Assembly (NCBI GenBank): GCA_012845835.1
Contig: JABAKD010000001.1
Location: forward strand, 6,424,476-6,488,475
Length of the DNA stretch: 64,000 bases
Direction: 5' to 3'
DNA from: Undaria pinnatifida
Taxonomy: Eukaryota; Sar; Phaeophyceae; Laminariales; Alariaceae
Shown here: positions 63,391-64,000 of the stretch, in pieces
Position numbering within the stretch: position 1 is the stretch's first letter
Layout: each line of letters starts with the position of its first letter
The notes under the pieces: model-generated
What the model saw: only the letters and a program-made list of their open reading frames with translations
Databases searched by the model: none
What the model was told of the DNA's origin: nothing
Made by a program: the position numbers and the translations under genes

Positions 63391-63584
63391 TCGAAGCCAT
63401 CATGTTTCGGGTGATTCAAGATATTGAGCTTCCTCATGTTGGGAGCTCAGAATTTTTTTGAATCTGCCGCACCCCTACCGCGGGATGACTCACCAAGTAT
63501 GCGGTTTAAAACGAAAAGACGGAGAGAAGTCTGTAACATGAATATCGTTTGAGGTACAGTCTATATTATGAAACTAAAAATACA

Positions 63585-63870
63585 CTCCAGCTGTGAGATC
63601 GAAGATGTTGTCAAAACTTATCTTTGCAAGCTGTGTGAGATACTCCGACCGCGCGTATTACGGGTTGTGTGTCCCCATTAAGGGTATAGGTCGGCGACTC
63701 CCCTTGGAACTACAGTGTAGCTATCAGGGTCAACAGGGTGATGTTAGTCAGTCTGTGCGCGGAAACTATAAAACCCGTTTTCGAGGAGGACGTAATTTGA
63801 CAGCTGTGAAAGGAAATGCATCAGTTTATCAAGTGTATCCTGTAAGTCGTAGATACCATATCGTTTGAGG
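63585..63870 (-). repeat. Dispersed repeat E with its upstream unit
   Basis: Complement of 23160-23445, in the same internal order: cap-like GGAAACTATAAAACCCGTTTT, CTATCAGGGTCAACAGG, then E. It is immediately downstream of unrelated AT-rich sequence. Confidence 0.7.
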
Positions 63871-64000
63871 TATATTGTGGGGGATTGTCAACGGGCGGTA
63901 TATATCCCCGGGCTTTTCGGTAATTTGATAGGGTAAAATAATCTCTATTGTGGCTACAGCTTCGGGGGGTATTTTCCCAAATCTCCTAAATTTATGTACT

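Overview
This window is nuclear DNA from a eukaryote. It is rich in repeats and poor in genes, and most long open frames in it are simple-sequence or transposon shadows. No bacterial-style operon, rRNA or CRISPR array is visible. Very long spliceosomal introns, TTAGGG-type internal repeats, tRNA-derived SINE-like repeats and many poly-C/poly-G runs suit a large, intron-rich protist or algal genome. A brown alga or related stramenopile is my best guess, but it is inferred from genome style and not proved.

Bases 1-29,300 are almost entirely repeats. They hold TTTCGG- and GAA-type microsatellites, tandem repeats of about 200 bp, at least four tRNA-like short interspersed families, a decayed Ty1/copia integrase fragment (7606-8223, minus strand), a family built around a perfect 22-bp palindrome, and a Tc1-style MITE.

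The one gene I can reconstruct is on the plus strand from 30018 to about 58741. It was not present as a single open frame: I assembled it from splice sites, reading phase and membrane topology. Eleven chained exons (plus one alternative tenth exon) encode a seven-transmembrane protein resembling the GPR137/TM7SF1 group (distantly also TOM1/THH1), with a long Gly/Ser-rich and then Arg/Asp-rich cytoplasmic tail, about 849 residues in all. A shorter form of about 619 residues would stop at 53261. Introns run from 466 to about 5,560 bp and are packed with MITEs, foldback (CGGGT)n elements, SINEs and simple repeats.

The most striking signal is that several exons of this gene occur in additional diverged tandem copies inside its own introns: exon 2 (four copies), exon 6 (two), exon 10 (at least two, plus a relic), the 3' end of exon 10 (three), the start of exon 11 (two) and the end of exon 11 (four). 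Some copies keep correct splice signals and phase and could be alternative exons; others have lost the acceptor, the donor or a codon. Exons 2 to 8 are all phase 0-0, so copying them would not shift the frame.

Bases 58,750-64,000 return to repeats: a tandem repeat after the stop codon, a foldback element with long arms, and a near-identical second copy of a dispersed module seen upstream of exon 3. One further exon-like frame (59838-60008) is possible.
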